From: JAXHUH01 sp034211175
GTDB lineage: Bacteria; Actinomycetota; Acidimicrobiia; Acidimicrobiales; CAIXPF01
Assembly (NCBI GenBank): GCA_034211175.1
Contig: JAXHUH010000073.1
Coordinates: 40,939 to 104,938, forward strand
Reading direction: 5' to 3'
Length of the DNA: 64,000 bases
Shown: positions 39,452-48,044 of the stretch, in pieces
Layout: each line of letters opens with the position of its first letter
Numbering within the stretch: position 1 is the stretch's first letter
Notes under the pieces: model-generated
Database searches by the model: none
What the model saw: only the letters and a program-made list of their open reading frames with translations
Told to the model about the DNA's origin: nothing
Position numbers and translations under genes: made by a program

Positions 39452-40840
39452 GTGCTCCTGACCCTCACGACCACCCACGAACCGGCGACCGATCTCGGGT
39501 ACCTGCTCCACAAGAACCCGGCGTCGACCCACGAGCGGGAGCTCCCGTTCGGGCGGGCCCACGTCGTCTACCCGGAGGCGTCGGCCGCGCGGTGCACCGC
39601 GGCGCTGATGGTCGAGGTCGACCCGGTCGGCCTCGTGCGCCGGTCGGGCCGCGACGTCCCGGCGACGGCGGCGCACCACGTGAACGACCGCCCCTACGCG
39701 GCGTCGTCGTTGCTGTCGGTGGCGATCGCCAAGGTGTTCAACACCGCGCTGGGCGGGCGCAGCAAGGACCGTCCCGAGCTGGCGGAGACCGGGCTCCCGC
39801 TTCGGGCGCAGCTCCCGGTGGTCCCGGTTCGCGGCGGGCCCGACATCGTGCGTCGCCTGTTCGAGCCGCTCGGCTACACGGTCACCGCGACGCCGCTGGG
39901 GCTCGACCCGACGATCCCGGCGTGGGGCGACAGCCGCTACGTCGAGCTCACCCTCGAGACGACGTGCCGGCTGCGCGACCTCCTCGAGCACCTCTACGTC
40001 CTGTTGCCCGTGCTCGACGACGACAAGCACTACTGGGTGGGCGACAGCGAGGTCGACAAGCTCTTGCGCCGCGGCGGCGACTGGCTGGCCGCCCATCCCG
40101 AGCGGGACCTGATCACCCGCCGCTACCTCCGCCACGACCGCCGGCTGGCCGACGACGCGATCGATCGGTTGCTCGACGGCGCGGGCACGGACCGTGAGCC
40201 TGCGGTGCTCGACGACCCGGCAGCGGGTGCAGCGGCGCCGATCAGCCTCGGTGGGCAACGACTCGACGCGGTCGTCGCGCTCGTGCAGCGAACCGGCGCC
40301 CGGCGGGTCGCCGATCTCGGCTGCGGCGAGGGCCGCCTCGTCGGTCGGCTCCTGCGCGACACCGACGTCGACCACGTGCTCGGCGTCGACGTGTCGGTCC
40401 GGGCGTTGCAGCGGGCGGCCCGGCACCTCCACCTCGACACGATGGCGCCCCGCCAGCTCGAGCGCGTCGAGCTCGTGCAGGCGTCGCTCACCTACCGCGA
40501 CGACCGCCTCGCCGGTCACGACCTCGCCGCGCTCGTCGAGGTCATCGAGCACCTCGACCCGGCCCGACTCGACGCGCTGGAGCGGACCGTGTTCGGCCAC
40601 GCCCGGCCGGCGACGGTGGTGGTGACGACCCCGAACGTCGAGTACAACGCCCGATTCGTCGGCCTGGCCGCCGGGGAACCGCGCCATCGTGACCACCGCT
40701 TCGAGTGGACCCGTGCCGAGCTCGCCGAGTGGGCGAACGGCGTCGCCGGGCGCAACGGCTACGACGTCGAGCTCGGGGGCATCGGCGACCCCGACCCCGA
40801 GCTCGGCGCACCCACCCAGATGGCGGTGTTCCGCCGATGA
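39452..40840 (+). CDS. hen1: Bacterial Hen1, 3'-terminal RNA 2'-O-methyltransferase
   Basis: A 462-residue protein. The N-terminal half (MLLTLTTTHEPATDLGYLLH) is the bacterial Hen1 domain that activates Pnkp ligase; the C-terminal half is the SAM-dependent methyltransferase with VADLGCGEGRLVGRLL (about 286-301) and the metal-binding E363-V-I-E366-H367 motif. It methylates the 2'-OH at a cleaved RNA end before ligation, so the repaired tRNA resists a second cut at the same place. The stop overlaps the pnkp start (ATGA). The start matches the family's conserved first residues. Confidence 0.95.
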   Translation: MLLTLTTTHEPATDLGYLLHKNPASTHERELPFGRAHVVYPEASAARCTAALMVEVDPVGLVRRSGRDVPATAAHHVNDRPYAASSLLSVAIAKVFNTALGGRSKDRPELAETGLPLRAQLPVVPVRGGPDIVRRLFEPLGYTVTATPLGLDPTIPAWGDSRYVELTLETTCRLRDLLEHLYVLLPVLDDDKHYWVGDSEVDKLLRRGGDWLAAHPERDLITRRYLRHDRRLADDAIDRLLDGAGTDREPAVLDDPAAGAAAPISLGGQRLDAVVALVQRTGARRVADLGCGEGRLVGRLLRDTDVDHVLGVDVSVRALQRAARHLHLDTMAPRQLERVELVQASLTYRDDRLAGHDLAALVEVIEHLDPARLDALERTVFGHARPATVVVTTPNVEYNARFVGLAAGEPRHRDHRFEWTRAELAEWANGVAGRNGYDVELGGIGDPDPELGAPTQMAVFRR

Positions 40841-43422
40841 GCGCCACGACGCGCAACGAGGAGATCGACGGCGTGACGATCGCGGTGCCCGAGGTCGCGC
40901 TGGTCGTCCTCGTCGGGACGACCGGGGCCGGCAAGTCGACGTTCGCGGCCCGCCACTTCCGGCCCACCGAGGTGGTGTCGTCGGATCGCTGCCGGGCCAT
41001 GGTCGCCGACGACGAGAACGACCAGTCGGCGACGCCGGCCGCGTTCGAGCTGCTGTCGTTCATCGCGGGCAAGCGGCTGGAGGCGCGTCGGCTGACCGTG
41101 GTCGACGCCACCAGCACCAAGGCCGCCGACCGCAAGGGCCTGATCGAACTGGCCCGCGCCCACCACACCCTGGCCGTCGCCATCGTCCTGGACGTCCCCG
41201 AGTCGGTCTGCGCCGAGCGCAACGCCGCCCGGCCGGACCGCGCCCACGGCGATCACGTGGTCGCCAAGCAGCACAACCAGCTCCGCCGGTCGCTGAAGGG
41301 CCTGCGCCGCGAGGGCTTCCACCGCGTGTTCGTGCTGAACGGCGTCGACGAGATCGAGGCCGCGACCGTCGAGCGGACGAGGCTGTGGAACGACCGGCGG
41401 GACGACCACGGCCCGTTCGACCTCATCGGCGACGTCCACGGCTGCATCGACGAGCTCGCCACGCTGCTGGGCGAGCTCGGCTACGACGTTGCGCCCGACC
41501 GCACCGGTGCCCACCACCCCGACGGGCGCCGAGCGCTGTTCGTCGGCGACCTGGTGGACCGTGGGCCTTCCTCGGCCGGGGTCCTGCGCCTGGCGATGGG
41601 CATGGTCGGCGCCGGTGACGCCGTGTGCATACCCGGCAACCACGAGGCGAAGCTGCTGCGCGCCCTACGGGACCGCAGCGTGAAGGTGAGCCACGGTCTC
41701 GCCGGGACGCTGGCCGAGCTCGACGCCGAGCCGCCCGAGTGGCGGGCCGAGGTCGCCGAGTTCATCGACGGCCTGGTGAGCCACCTCGTCCTCGACGACG
41801 GTCGCCTCGTGGTCGCCCATGCCGGGCTGCCCGAGGCGATGCACCTGCGCACCTCCGCGGCGGTGCGGTCGTTCGCCCTGCACGGCGACACGACCGGCGA
41901 GACCGACGAGTTCGGGCTGCCGGTGCGCTACCCGTGGGCCGAGGACTACCGGGGCGACGCCTCCGTCGTCTACGGCCACACCCCGGTCCCCGAGGCGACG
42001 TGGCTGAACCGGACGATCTGCGTCGACACCGGCTGCGTGTTCGGCGGCAAGCTCACCGCCCTGCGCTACCCCGAGCGCGAGCTCGTCTCGGTCCCCGCGG
42101 CCAGGACGTACTGGGAGCCGATCCGACCGATCGCCCCGCCCGGGGCCGAGGCGGCTCGAGACGGCGCCGAGCTGCGCTACGACGATGTCGGCGGCAAGCG
42201 CATCGTCACGACGCGCCTGCGCTCGACCGTCACGGTCGAGGCCGAGCACTCGGCCGCGGCGCTCGAGGTGATGAGCCGCTACGCCGCAGATCCGCGCTGG
42301 CTCGTCTACCTACCCCCGACGATGGCGCCCGTGGCGACGAGTCGCCGCGACGGGCTGCTCGAACACCCGGCGGAGGCGTTCGCCCAGTTCCGGCGCGACG
42401 GCGTCGAGCGCGTCGTGTGCGAGGAGAAGCACATGGGGTCGCGCGTCGTCGCCGTCGTGTGCCGCGACGCCGAGGTCGCCGCCCGGCGCTTCGGGATCAC
42501 GGCCGACGAGGCCGGCGCCGACGGGGCCGGGATCGTCCACACCCGCACCGGCCGGCGGTTCTTCGACGACCTGTCGATGGAGGCGGCGCTGCTCGGTCGG
42601 CTGCGGGCGGCGGTGACGAGCGCGGGCCTGTGGGACGAGCTCGACACCGACTGGCTCGTGCTCGACGGCGAGCTGCTGCCGTGGTCGGCCAAGGCCGACG
42701 AGCTGGTGCGCGACCAGTACGCGCCCGTGGGCGCCGCGGCGAACGCCATGCTCGGCGCCCAGCGGGCGGTGCTCGACGCCGCGGCGGCCCGCGGCGTCGA
42801 CGTCGCTGCGCTCGCGGCCGGCACGGCCGACCGGGCCCACATGGCGGCCGGCTTCACCGAGGCGTACCGGAGGTATTGCTGGCCGGTGCGGTCGGTCGAC
42901 GACCTGCGCTACGCCCCGTTCCAGGTCCTCGCCGGCGAGGGACGGGTGCACGCCCTGGCGGACCACCGCTGGCACCTCGACGTCCTCGGCCGCCTGGCCG
43001 CGGCCGACCCGGGCGTCCTCCGGGCAACCGCGTCGGTCGAGGTGACGCCGGGCGACGAGGCCGGCGAGGCCGCGGCCACGGTGTGGTGGGAGGAGCTGAC
43101 CGCCGCCGGCGGGGAGGGCATGGTCGTCAAGCCGACCGGGGTCATCCACGACGGCCCGAAGGGACGGGCCCAGCCCGGCCTGAAGGTGCGCGGCGCCGAG
43201 TACCTGCGGATCGTGTACGGCCCCGAGTACACCGCGCCGGACAACCTGGAGCGGCTGCGGTCACGGCGCCTCGGCCCCAAGCGCTCCCTGGCGCTGCGCG
43301 AGCTGGCGCTCGGCATCGAGGCACTCGAACGCTTCGTCGCCGGCGAGCCCCTCCACCGCGTCCACGAGTGCGTCTTCGCCGTCCTCGCCCTCGAGAGCGA
43401 ACCCGTCGACCCCCGCCTGTAG
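40837..43422 (+). CDS. pnkp: Polynucleotide kinase-phosphatase-ligase (bacterial Pnkp)
   Basis: An 861-residue three-domain RNA-repair enzyme. The kinase has the P-loop GTTGAGKST (27-35). The metallophosphatase has GDVHG (198-202), GDLVDRG (237-243) and GNHE (267-270). The ligase has the nucleophile K531 in E-E-K-H-M-G-S-R and later GMVVKP. It converts the 2',3'-cyclic phosphate and 5'-OH ends left by ribotoxins into ligatable ends and seals them, with Hen1 as partner. Translationally coupled to hen1; the strong hairpin at 43549-43580 ends the operon. Confidence 0.96.
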   Translation: MSATTRNEEIDGVTIAVPEVALVVLVGTTGAGKSTFAARHFRPTEVVSSDRCRAMVADDENDQSATPAAFELLSFIAGKRLEARRLTVVDATSTKAADRKGLIELARAHHTLAVAIVLDVPESVCAERNAARPDRAHGDHVVAKQHNQLRRSLKGLRREGFHRVFVLNGVDEIEAATVERTRLWNDRRDDHGPFDLIGDVHGCIDELATLLGELGYDVAPDRTGAHHPDGRRALFVGDLVDRGPSSAGVLRLAMGMVGAGDAVCIPGNHEAKLLRALRDRSVKVSHGLAGTLAELDAEPPEWRAEVAEFIDGLVSHLVLDDGRLVVAHAGLPEAMHLRTSAAVRSFALHGDTTGETDEFGLPVRYPWAEDYRGDASVVYGHTPVPEATWLNRTICVDTGCVFGGKLTALRYPERELVSVPAARTYWEPIRPIAPPGAEAARDGAELRYDDVGGKRIVTTRLRSTVTVEAEHSAAALEVMSRYAADPRWLVYLPPTMAPVATSRRDGLLEHPAEAFAQFRRDGVERVVCEEKHMGSRVVAVVCRDAEVAARRFGITADEAGADGAGIVHTRTGRRFFDDLSMEAALLGRLRAAVTSAGLWDELDTDWLVLDGELLPWSAKADELVRDQYAPVGAAANAMLGAQRAVLDAAAARGVDVAALAAGTADRAHMAAGFTEAYRRYCWPVRSVDDLRYAPFQVLAGEGRVHALADHRWHLDVLGRLAAADPGVLRATASVEVTPGDEAGEAAATVWWEELTAAGGEGMVVKPTGVIHDGPKGRAQPGLKVRGAEYLRIVYGPEYTAPDNLERLRSRRLGPKRSLALRELALGIEALERFVAGEPLHRVHECVFAVLALESEPVDPRL

Positions 43423-43548
43423 CCGGCTGCCGGCCCGGTCGACGAGGTGTGCCCGGACGCCACGCCGCTCGTGCCGGTCGGCCTCCGACCCGGGGGGCCG
43501 GCACAGCGGCCGCTTCCGCTCCGACCGTGCCGACCTGTCGTAGGGGAG

Positions 43549-43580
43549 GCAACCGATCGTGCCTGTGCACGATCGGTTGC
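43549..43580. terminator. Perfect 14-bp bidirectional hairpin
   Basis: GCAACCGATCGTGC, loop CTGT, GCACGATCGGTTGC. It lies between pnkp (stop 43422) and the convergent gene ending at 43594, and is the strongest simple hairpin seen in the window. Confidence 0.75.
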
Positions 43581-43593
43581 GCCGCCGGGTCGC

Positions 43594-44895
43594 TCAGCGG
43601 TCCCTGACGACATCGAGTGCGTCGCGCTCGAGCGCGGCGATCCGGTCGATGACCTCGGCGATCGCGGCGAACGCCGCCGTCGCTTCCGTGGCGCTCAGGT
43701 CGCAGTCGTCGACGAGCTGGCGTTGCTCGTCCGCCAGAGAGCGCATCGTTGCGGGGTCGGGGCGGCCGTCGAGCGCGGCCGCCCGGGCGGCGGAGAGCTC
43801 GGCGTAGCGCTGGAGGTTCGGGTGGGCGTCGGCAGCGAGGCGTGCCACCTCGGCCCATGCGGTGGCGCTGGCATCGAACCGCTCCGCGGCGTCGACCCAG
43901 CCGGGCTCGTCGGCGATCGCAGCCGCCTCGCGAAGGAACTCCGCCTGGAGTGCCCGCCCGGCGGACGGGGCCGTGTAGGCCCACTCGACGCAGTCGTGGA
44001 GGCGGCCGAGCCCGAGCGCTGCCCGCCGTCCGGAGCCGAACACCCGCGGCCAGCGCTTCGGGTCGCGCTCGTCGGTGAGCAACCGGGCGAACTTGGTGAG
44101 CCCGGCCCGTCCGACGTTGGCTGCGAACTGCGGCACGGGCGGCGTGTCATAGCCCGTCGTTCCGGCGGTCACCGCCTGTCTGAGCGCGCCCGGCCAGTCG
44201 TGGTCGCTGTCCACATCGGTGATCGAGACCATCCGGTGCTTCGCCTGGCGGTAGGCCGCCCGGGCGGTGTCGAACGTGGCCCGCTCAACGACGATCGGCT
44301 CGGGGGACCGGTCGTCGACCAGGACGTGGTCACCGTCGCGGCCGACGACACCGACCAGGTGAGGGGCCATGGCGGCCTCGTCGTCGGGAAGGCCGAGGTG
44401 GGCCAGCCCGCCGGCGCCGACCGTGCAGAGCACGCTCCGCCCGGCGTCGAGGGCGCGGTCGAGCTCGGTCGCCGCCTTCTTGGCGCCGGTCGTGGTCGAC
44501 ACCTCGATCGTCGCGCCGGCCCGGCCGAACAGCGGCTCGCAGAACGGGTCGGGCATCGAGCGGTTGCGGGCGACGATGGTCATCGTCGGCCCGTCGGCGT
44601 ACTCGAACACGCCGTAGAGGAACCCGACGCCGCCGGCGAGACCGAACGCCAGCGCCTCGCCGAGCGGTTCGCCGCCCGGACCGGTCACGCCGGCGTTGAC
44701 GCACAGGTTGCGCGCCGCGGCGAGGTCCGGCTGCTGGCCGCCGATCGCGACCACCGAATCGAGCAGGCCGGCGACGCGATGGCGGTCGTGTGGCGTCGCA
44801 GCGGCGAGGACGTGGGCCCGGGCGGTGGAGTACCGCTCACCGGTTTCGTCCATCCGGGCGCGGACGAGGTGCTTGAAGTCGCGGTTGCGGGTCAT
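43594..44895 (-). CDS. BtrH N-terminal domain protein
   Basis: A 433-residue protein. After FKHLVRARMDETGERYSTAR comes the BtrH_N-like core (GVTGPGGEPLGEALAFGLAG, GVGFLYGVFEYADGPTMTIV) and a helical C-terminal half resembling DUF4872. BtrH transfers an acyl group from a carrier protein in butirosin biosynthesis; relatives outside antibiotic clusters have unknown substrates. ATG 44895 has GGAAGGGA 6 nt upstream. It stands between the RNA-repair operon and a divergent toxin-like pair, with no carrier protein nearby. Confidence 0.75.
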   Translation of the reverse strand: MTRNRDFKHLVRARMDETGERYSTARAHVLAAATPHDRHRVAGLLDSVVAIGGQQPDLAAARNLCVNAGVTGPGGEPLGEALAFGLAGGVGFLYGVFEYADGPTMTIVARNRSMPDPFCEPLFGRAGATIEVSTTTGAKKAATELDRALDAGRSVLCTVGAGGLAHLGLPDDEAAMAPHLVGVVGRDGDHVLVDDRSPEPIVVERATFDTARAAYRQAKHRMVSITDVDSDHDWPGALRQAVTAGTTGYDTPPVPQFAANVGRAGLTKFARLLTDERDPKRWPRVFGSGRRAALGLGRLHDCVEWAYTAPSAGRALQAEFLREAAAIADEPGWVDAAERFDASATAWAEVARLAADAHPNLQRYAELSAARAAALDGRPDPATMRSLADEQRQLVDDCDLSATEATAAFAAIAEVIDRIAALERDALDVVRDR

Positions 44896-45128
44896 GTCGT
44901 GTCCCTTCCGGCACGGCCCGACCGACGAGCAGCCACCCCTGCCGGCGGCCGGGTACGGCGCCGGTGCGACGAACGACGTGACACTGACGAGCAGAAGAGA
45001 GGATCTCTCCTTTGCCCCGTCGGGCCGCACGGGTGGATGCGGGCCGGGGTTCGGCGGTGCTCGCCGCCGGCCGGAACCGTACCCGATCCCGCGTCCGTCC
45101 CGCCCGGCGGTGCCATGCTGGTTCGGCC

Positions 45129-45521
45129 ATGATGCCGGGGCCCGAGACGCTGACCGTTGCACGCGCTGCCGAGGCGATCCGCGACGAACTGGCGCGGGGC
45201 GACACGGATTTCGCGCTCCGGCTGCTCGCACGTATGGTCGCCGACCTGCGCCGCTGCGCTGCGCAGGACCTGGAGGCGTTCGTCGCTGCGCCGACGTCGA
45301 CGGGTGATGGGCGGTGGGACACCTTGATCGCTGCGGTCGTCGCCCGCGAGTGCCGCCACCGCGGCGCATCGACACCGGAGTGGACCGCCGTCCCCCCGCT
45401 CGACTCGTGGTGGTTCCCCGACGACGATCCCGTCCTGATGGCCAGGACGATGCAGCGCACCCCGGTCGACCTTCGCATCAAGGGCATCTGGCTCGACGGC
45501 AAGGCGCTGGAGTCGTTGTGA
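45129..45521 (+). CDS. Putative antitoxin or partner of the DUF6036-like nucleotidyltransferase
   Basis: A 130-residue soluble protein: LTVARAAEAIRDELARGDTD and FALRLLARMVADLRRCAAQD at the start, WFPDDDPVLMARTMQRTPVD and LRIKGIWLDGKALESL at the end. I do not know a named family, but short proteins of this plan commonly precede DUF6036-type nucleotidyltransferases. The stop overlaps the partner start (GTGA, 45518-45521), so the two are made together. An antitoxin role is inferred from arrangement. Confidence 0.6.
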   Translation: MMPGPETLTVARAAEAIRDELARGDTDFALRLLARMVADLRRCAAQDLEAFVAAPTSTGDGRWDTLIAAVVARECRHRGASTPEWTAVPPLDSWWFPDDDPVLMARTMQRTPVDLRIKGIWLDGKALESL

Positions 45522-46081
45522 CGGTCGGGCCCGGGCCCTCACCTCACGAGCTGACGCCCGACCGCATCCGCGCCCTGCTCGCCGAGCTCGGCGCGCGGCT
45601 GGCCGCTCGTGGGATCGACGCCACGCTGTACCTGGTCGGTGGCGCGGCGATGGCACTGGAGTTCGATGCACGGCGGGTCACACGTGACGTCGATGCGGTG
45701 TTCGATCCGTCCACGACCGTGCGGGCCGAGGCCGAGGCGATGGCCGCCGAACACGGGCTGCCGCGCGACTGGTTGAACGACGGCGTTCGGGCGTGGGTGC
45801 CGGGCGAGGACCGTGATGCGGTGCGGTTCGAGGTCCCCGGTCTCGCCGTCGCCGTGGCGTCCGCTCGTCACCTGCTCGCCATGAAGATGGCGGCGTTCCG
45901 TCCGACCGACAAGGCCGACCTGCGGGTCCTCTTCGGCGAGCTCGGGATCACGTCGGCCGATGAGGCGGCGGACCTGGCGCTTGCCGTGTACGGCGAGCAC
46001 CACGCGGCGCTGCCCGGCCGGGACGAGCTGGTGCTCGAGGCCGAGTCGATCCTCGCGAGCATGCGCCGCCCGCCGGGCTGA
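45518..46081 (+). CDS. DUF6036/AbiEii-like nucleotidyltransferase, toxin-like
   Basis: A 187-residue minimal nucleotidyltransferase: LYLVGGAAMALEFDARRVTR followed by D-V-D-A-V-F-D, the G-G-x6-7 and D-x-D signature, then FEVPGLAVAVASARHLLAMK and DKADLRVLFGELGITSADEA. Relatives of the AbiEii/MenT group block translation by adding nucleotides to the tRNA 3' end, but many DUF6036 proteins have no known activity. It is coupled to a small upstream protein, as expected of a toxin-antitoxin pair, and lies 2 kb from the RNA-repair operon. Confidence 0.72.
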   Translation: MTVGPGPSPHELTPDRIRALLAELGARLAARGIDATLYLVGGAAMALEFDARRVTRDVDAVFDPSTTVRAEAEAMAAEHGLPRDWLNDGVRAWVPGEDRDAVRFEVPGLAVAVASARHLLAMKMAAFRPTDKADLRVLFGELGITSADEAADLALAVYGEHHAALPGRDELVLEAESILASMRRPPG

Positions 46082-46124
46082 CGGCGGCGAACTCGTAGGG
46101 GTCCGCCGATGCAGCGTCGGCCGC

Positions 46125-46610
46125 GTGACCGACGTTCGGTTGGCGACCGCCGTGGACCTCGATGGGCTCGTCGAGCTGTGGGCCGCGCTCGGCGCCGACG
46201 GTCACCGGGCCGACCGGCGCTACCGGTTCCGGGACGACGCCGCTGCTATCGCGCGCACCATACTCGCCGACGGCTGGCTCGACGATCGGCGCTGCACCCT
46301 GGTGGCCGCCGCGCACGGCCGGCTCGTCGGGTGCATGGCCGTGCTGCCCGTCGAGCCCCACCCGGTGCTCGACGAGCCCCCGACGTGGCGGGTCACCGAT
46401 GCCTACGTCTCGCCCTCGCACCGCCGTCGGGGACTCGGCCGGCGACTGTTCGCCGCAGCGCACGACGTTGCCGTCGCCCGCGGCGCGGTGTCGCTCGAGG
46501 TCGGCACGCTGGCGTTGGACGAGCGGGCGGTGGCGTTCTGGCGCTCCCTCGGGTTCGGCGACTGGAGGGTGACGCTGCAGTGCCCGGCGGTCGCCGGAGC
46601 CCTTGGTTGA
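46125..46610 (+). CDS. GNAT-family N-acetyltransferase
   Basis: A 161-residue single GNAT domain: VRLATAVDLDGLVELWAALG, the acetyl-CoA loop DAYVSPSHRRRGLGRRLFAA (R-R-x-G-L-G), and LDERAVAFWRSLGFGDWRVT. The substrate is unknown. GTG 46125 follows CAGCGT by 7 nt. It ends 10 nt before the stop of the convergent protease gene. Confidence 0.85.
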   Translation: MTDVRLATAVDLDGLVELWAALGADGHRADRRYRFRDDAAAIARTILADGWLDDRRCTLVAAAHGRLVGCMAVLPVEPHPVLDEPPTWRVTDAYVSPSHRRRGLGRRLFAAAHDVAVARGAVSLEVGTLALDERAVAFWRSLGFGDWRVTLQCPAVAGALG

Positions 46611-46619
46611 CGCCGCGGC

Positions 46620-47819
46620 TCAGCCGAGCTCGTCGAGGATGAAGGCCCCGACCAGGTCGAGCACGCAGGCCGTGTCACCTCGCTCGGCGCACACGAGGGC
46701 GTCCTCCAGTAGTCGGACCAGCGCCCGGTCCGGGGTCGCGTCGTCGAGGTCGGTGTCCGCCGGCTTCTCGGCCGCGGCCGGGTCGTCGAACAGCTCGAAG
46801 AGGTCGAGGAGCTCGAACAGGCCGGGGAGCTCGAACCGGTCGCCCTCGTCCAGGAAGGGATCGTCGGCGTAGGGGTCGTCCTCGAACGGGTCGTCCCCGT
46901 ACGGGTCGTCCTGCAGCGGGGCGTCGGTGGAGAGACCGCCGTCCACGGTGCCGCCGGAGGCGATGAAGTCCTCGTAGCCCGAGACCTCGGTGTACACGCC
47001 GGCGGTGTCACCGCAGGTGGTGATGGCGAAGCTGACGACGCCGAGCTGATACCAGGTACCGTCGGCGGGGTCCGCTACGACGAGCGGGCCGCCGCTGTCG
47101 CCGTAGCACGAGTCGTTGCCGGCGGGGTGGTTGGCGCACACCATCAGGTCCTCGATCAGCTCGTCGCCGTAGAGGGCGAGCTCGTCTCCGTAGGCCGCGA
47201 CGCACTCGGCGTCGCCGACGACGAACTGGGTGGTCTCGAGCAGCTCGTCCGGATACCCGCCGTCCTCGCTGGTCGCGCCCCAACCGGTGACGACGGCGGG
47301 GGAGCCGTGGTCGATCAGCTCGGCGTGCGTGTCGGCGTCGACCATGCGAATCGGCTGCACGCGCTCGTCCAGCTCGAACGGCTCGTCGAGCACCAGCACG
47401 GCGATGTCGTTGTCCTCCCACGCCTCGTGGATCCGCATCTCGGCGACGCCGCGGCGCTGGGCGGCGGGGTCACCGAGCGTCCGGGCGCCGGCCTCGACAT
47501 AGACGGCGCCGGTGGCCTCGTCGAAGACGCAGTGGGCGGCGGTGAGGACGAGGTCCTCGGCGAGCACCGAACCGCCGCAGAACTGCTCGCCGTCCCGGTA
47601 GGTGAGGGCCACCATCCACGGGTACTCGCCGTCGTCGGCCTCGGTGCCGCCGACGATGGCGCCGACATCGGGCGCCAGCGCCAACGTCCCGAGAACCAGG
47701 GCGACGGCGGCGACGGCAAGGGCGATGCGACGGGGCGCGGAGTGGTGCGGGACGCGGCCGGCAGGGTCGGCCATCGCGGTCGTGCCGGAGGGGGGTCGGG
47801 TGTCGGTGGTGGGGTGCAT
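46620..47819 (-). CDS. Secreted trypsin-like protease with acidic-repeat tail (second copy)
   Basis: A 399-residue precursor. A long N-terminal region ends in a signal peptide (PRRIALAVAAVALVLGTLAL); IVGGTEADDGEYPWMVALTY starts the protease. The triad is in TAAHC, NDIAVLVLDE and CYGDSGGPLV, again trypsin-like. Unlike the copy at 38374, it continues into an acidic tail with DDPYG, DDPFE, DDPYA, DDPFL repeats (about 275-300 to the end region) and a C-terminal helix with two Cys (LEDALVCAERGDTACVLDLV). The tail could bind calcium or the cell surface. ATG 47819 has GGAG 7 nt upstream. Confidence 0.9.
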   Translation of the reverse strand: MHPTTDTRPPSGTTAMADPAGRVPHHSAPRRIALAVAAVALVLGTLALAPDVGAIVGGTEADDGEYPWMVALTYRDGEQFCGGSVLAEDLVLTAAHCVFDEATGAVYVEAGARTLGDPAAQRRGVAEMRIHEAWEDNDIAVLVLDEPFELDERVQPIRMVDADTHAELIDHGSPAVVTGWGATSEDGGYPDELLETTQFVVGDAECVAAYGDELALYGDELIEDLMVCANHPAGNDSCYGDSGGPLVVADPADGTWYQLGVVSFAITTCGDTAGVYTEVSGYEDFIASGGTVDGGLSTDAPLQDDPYGDDPFEDDPYADDPFLDEGDRFELPGLFELLDLFELFDDPAAAEKPADTDLDDATPDRALVRLLEDALVCAERGDTACVLDLVGAFILDELG

Positions 47820-48044
47820 GGGTCGGGCTCCTGGGATCCGAGCGATGAGGTGCACGCCTGCGGCCGCGTCGTGCAACACCGGATGAGACGCAGGACGCCG
47901 CCGGGCGGTTCGCAGGACGCCGGAAACCGTCGCCACGTCGACCTCCCCGGATGGCGGCGAGACGATTCGCGGCCGGCGTCCGACGGCTGACAGCGCGCCA
48001 ACAAGGATTCGGTCGGGGGCGTGCCCGACCCCTACGCTGCCCCG

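Noticed and set aside
46620..46920. Low-complexity DDP repeats as a CRISPR-like or VNTR DNA repeat
   Set aside because: The repeats are in-frame in the protease tail and vary at DNA level.
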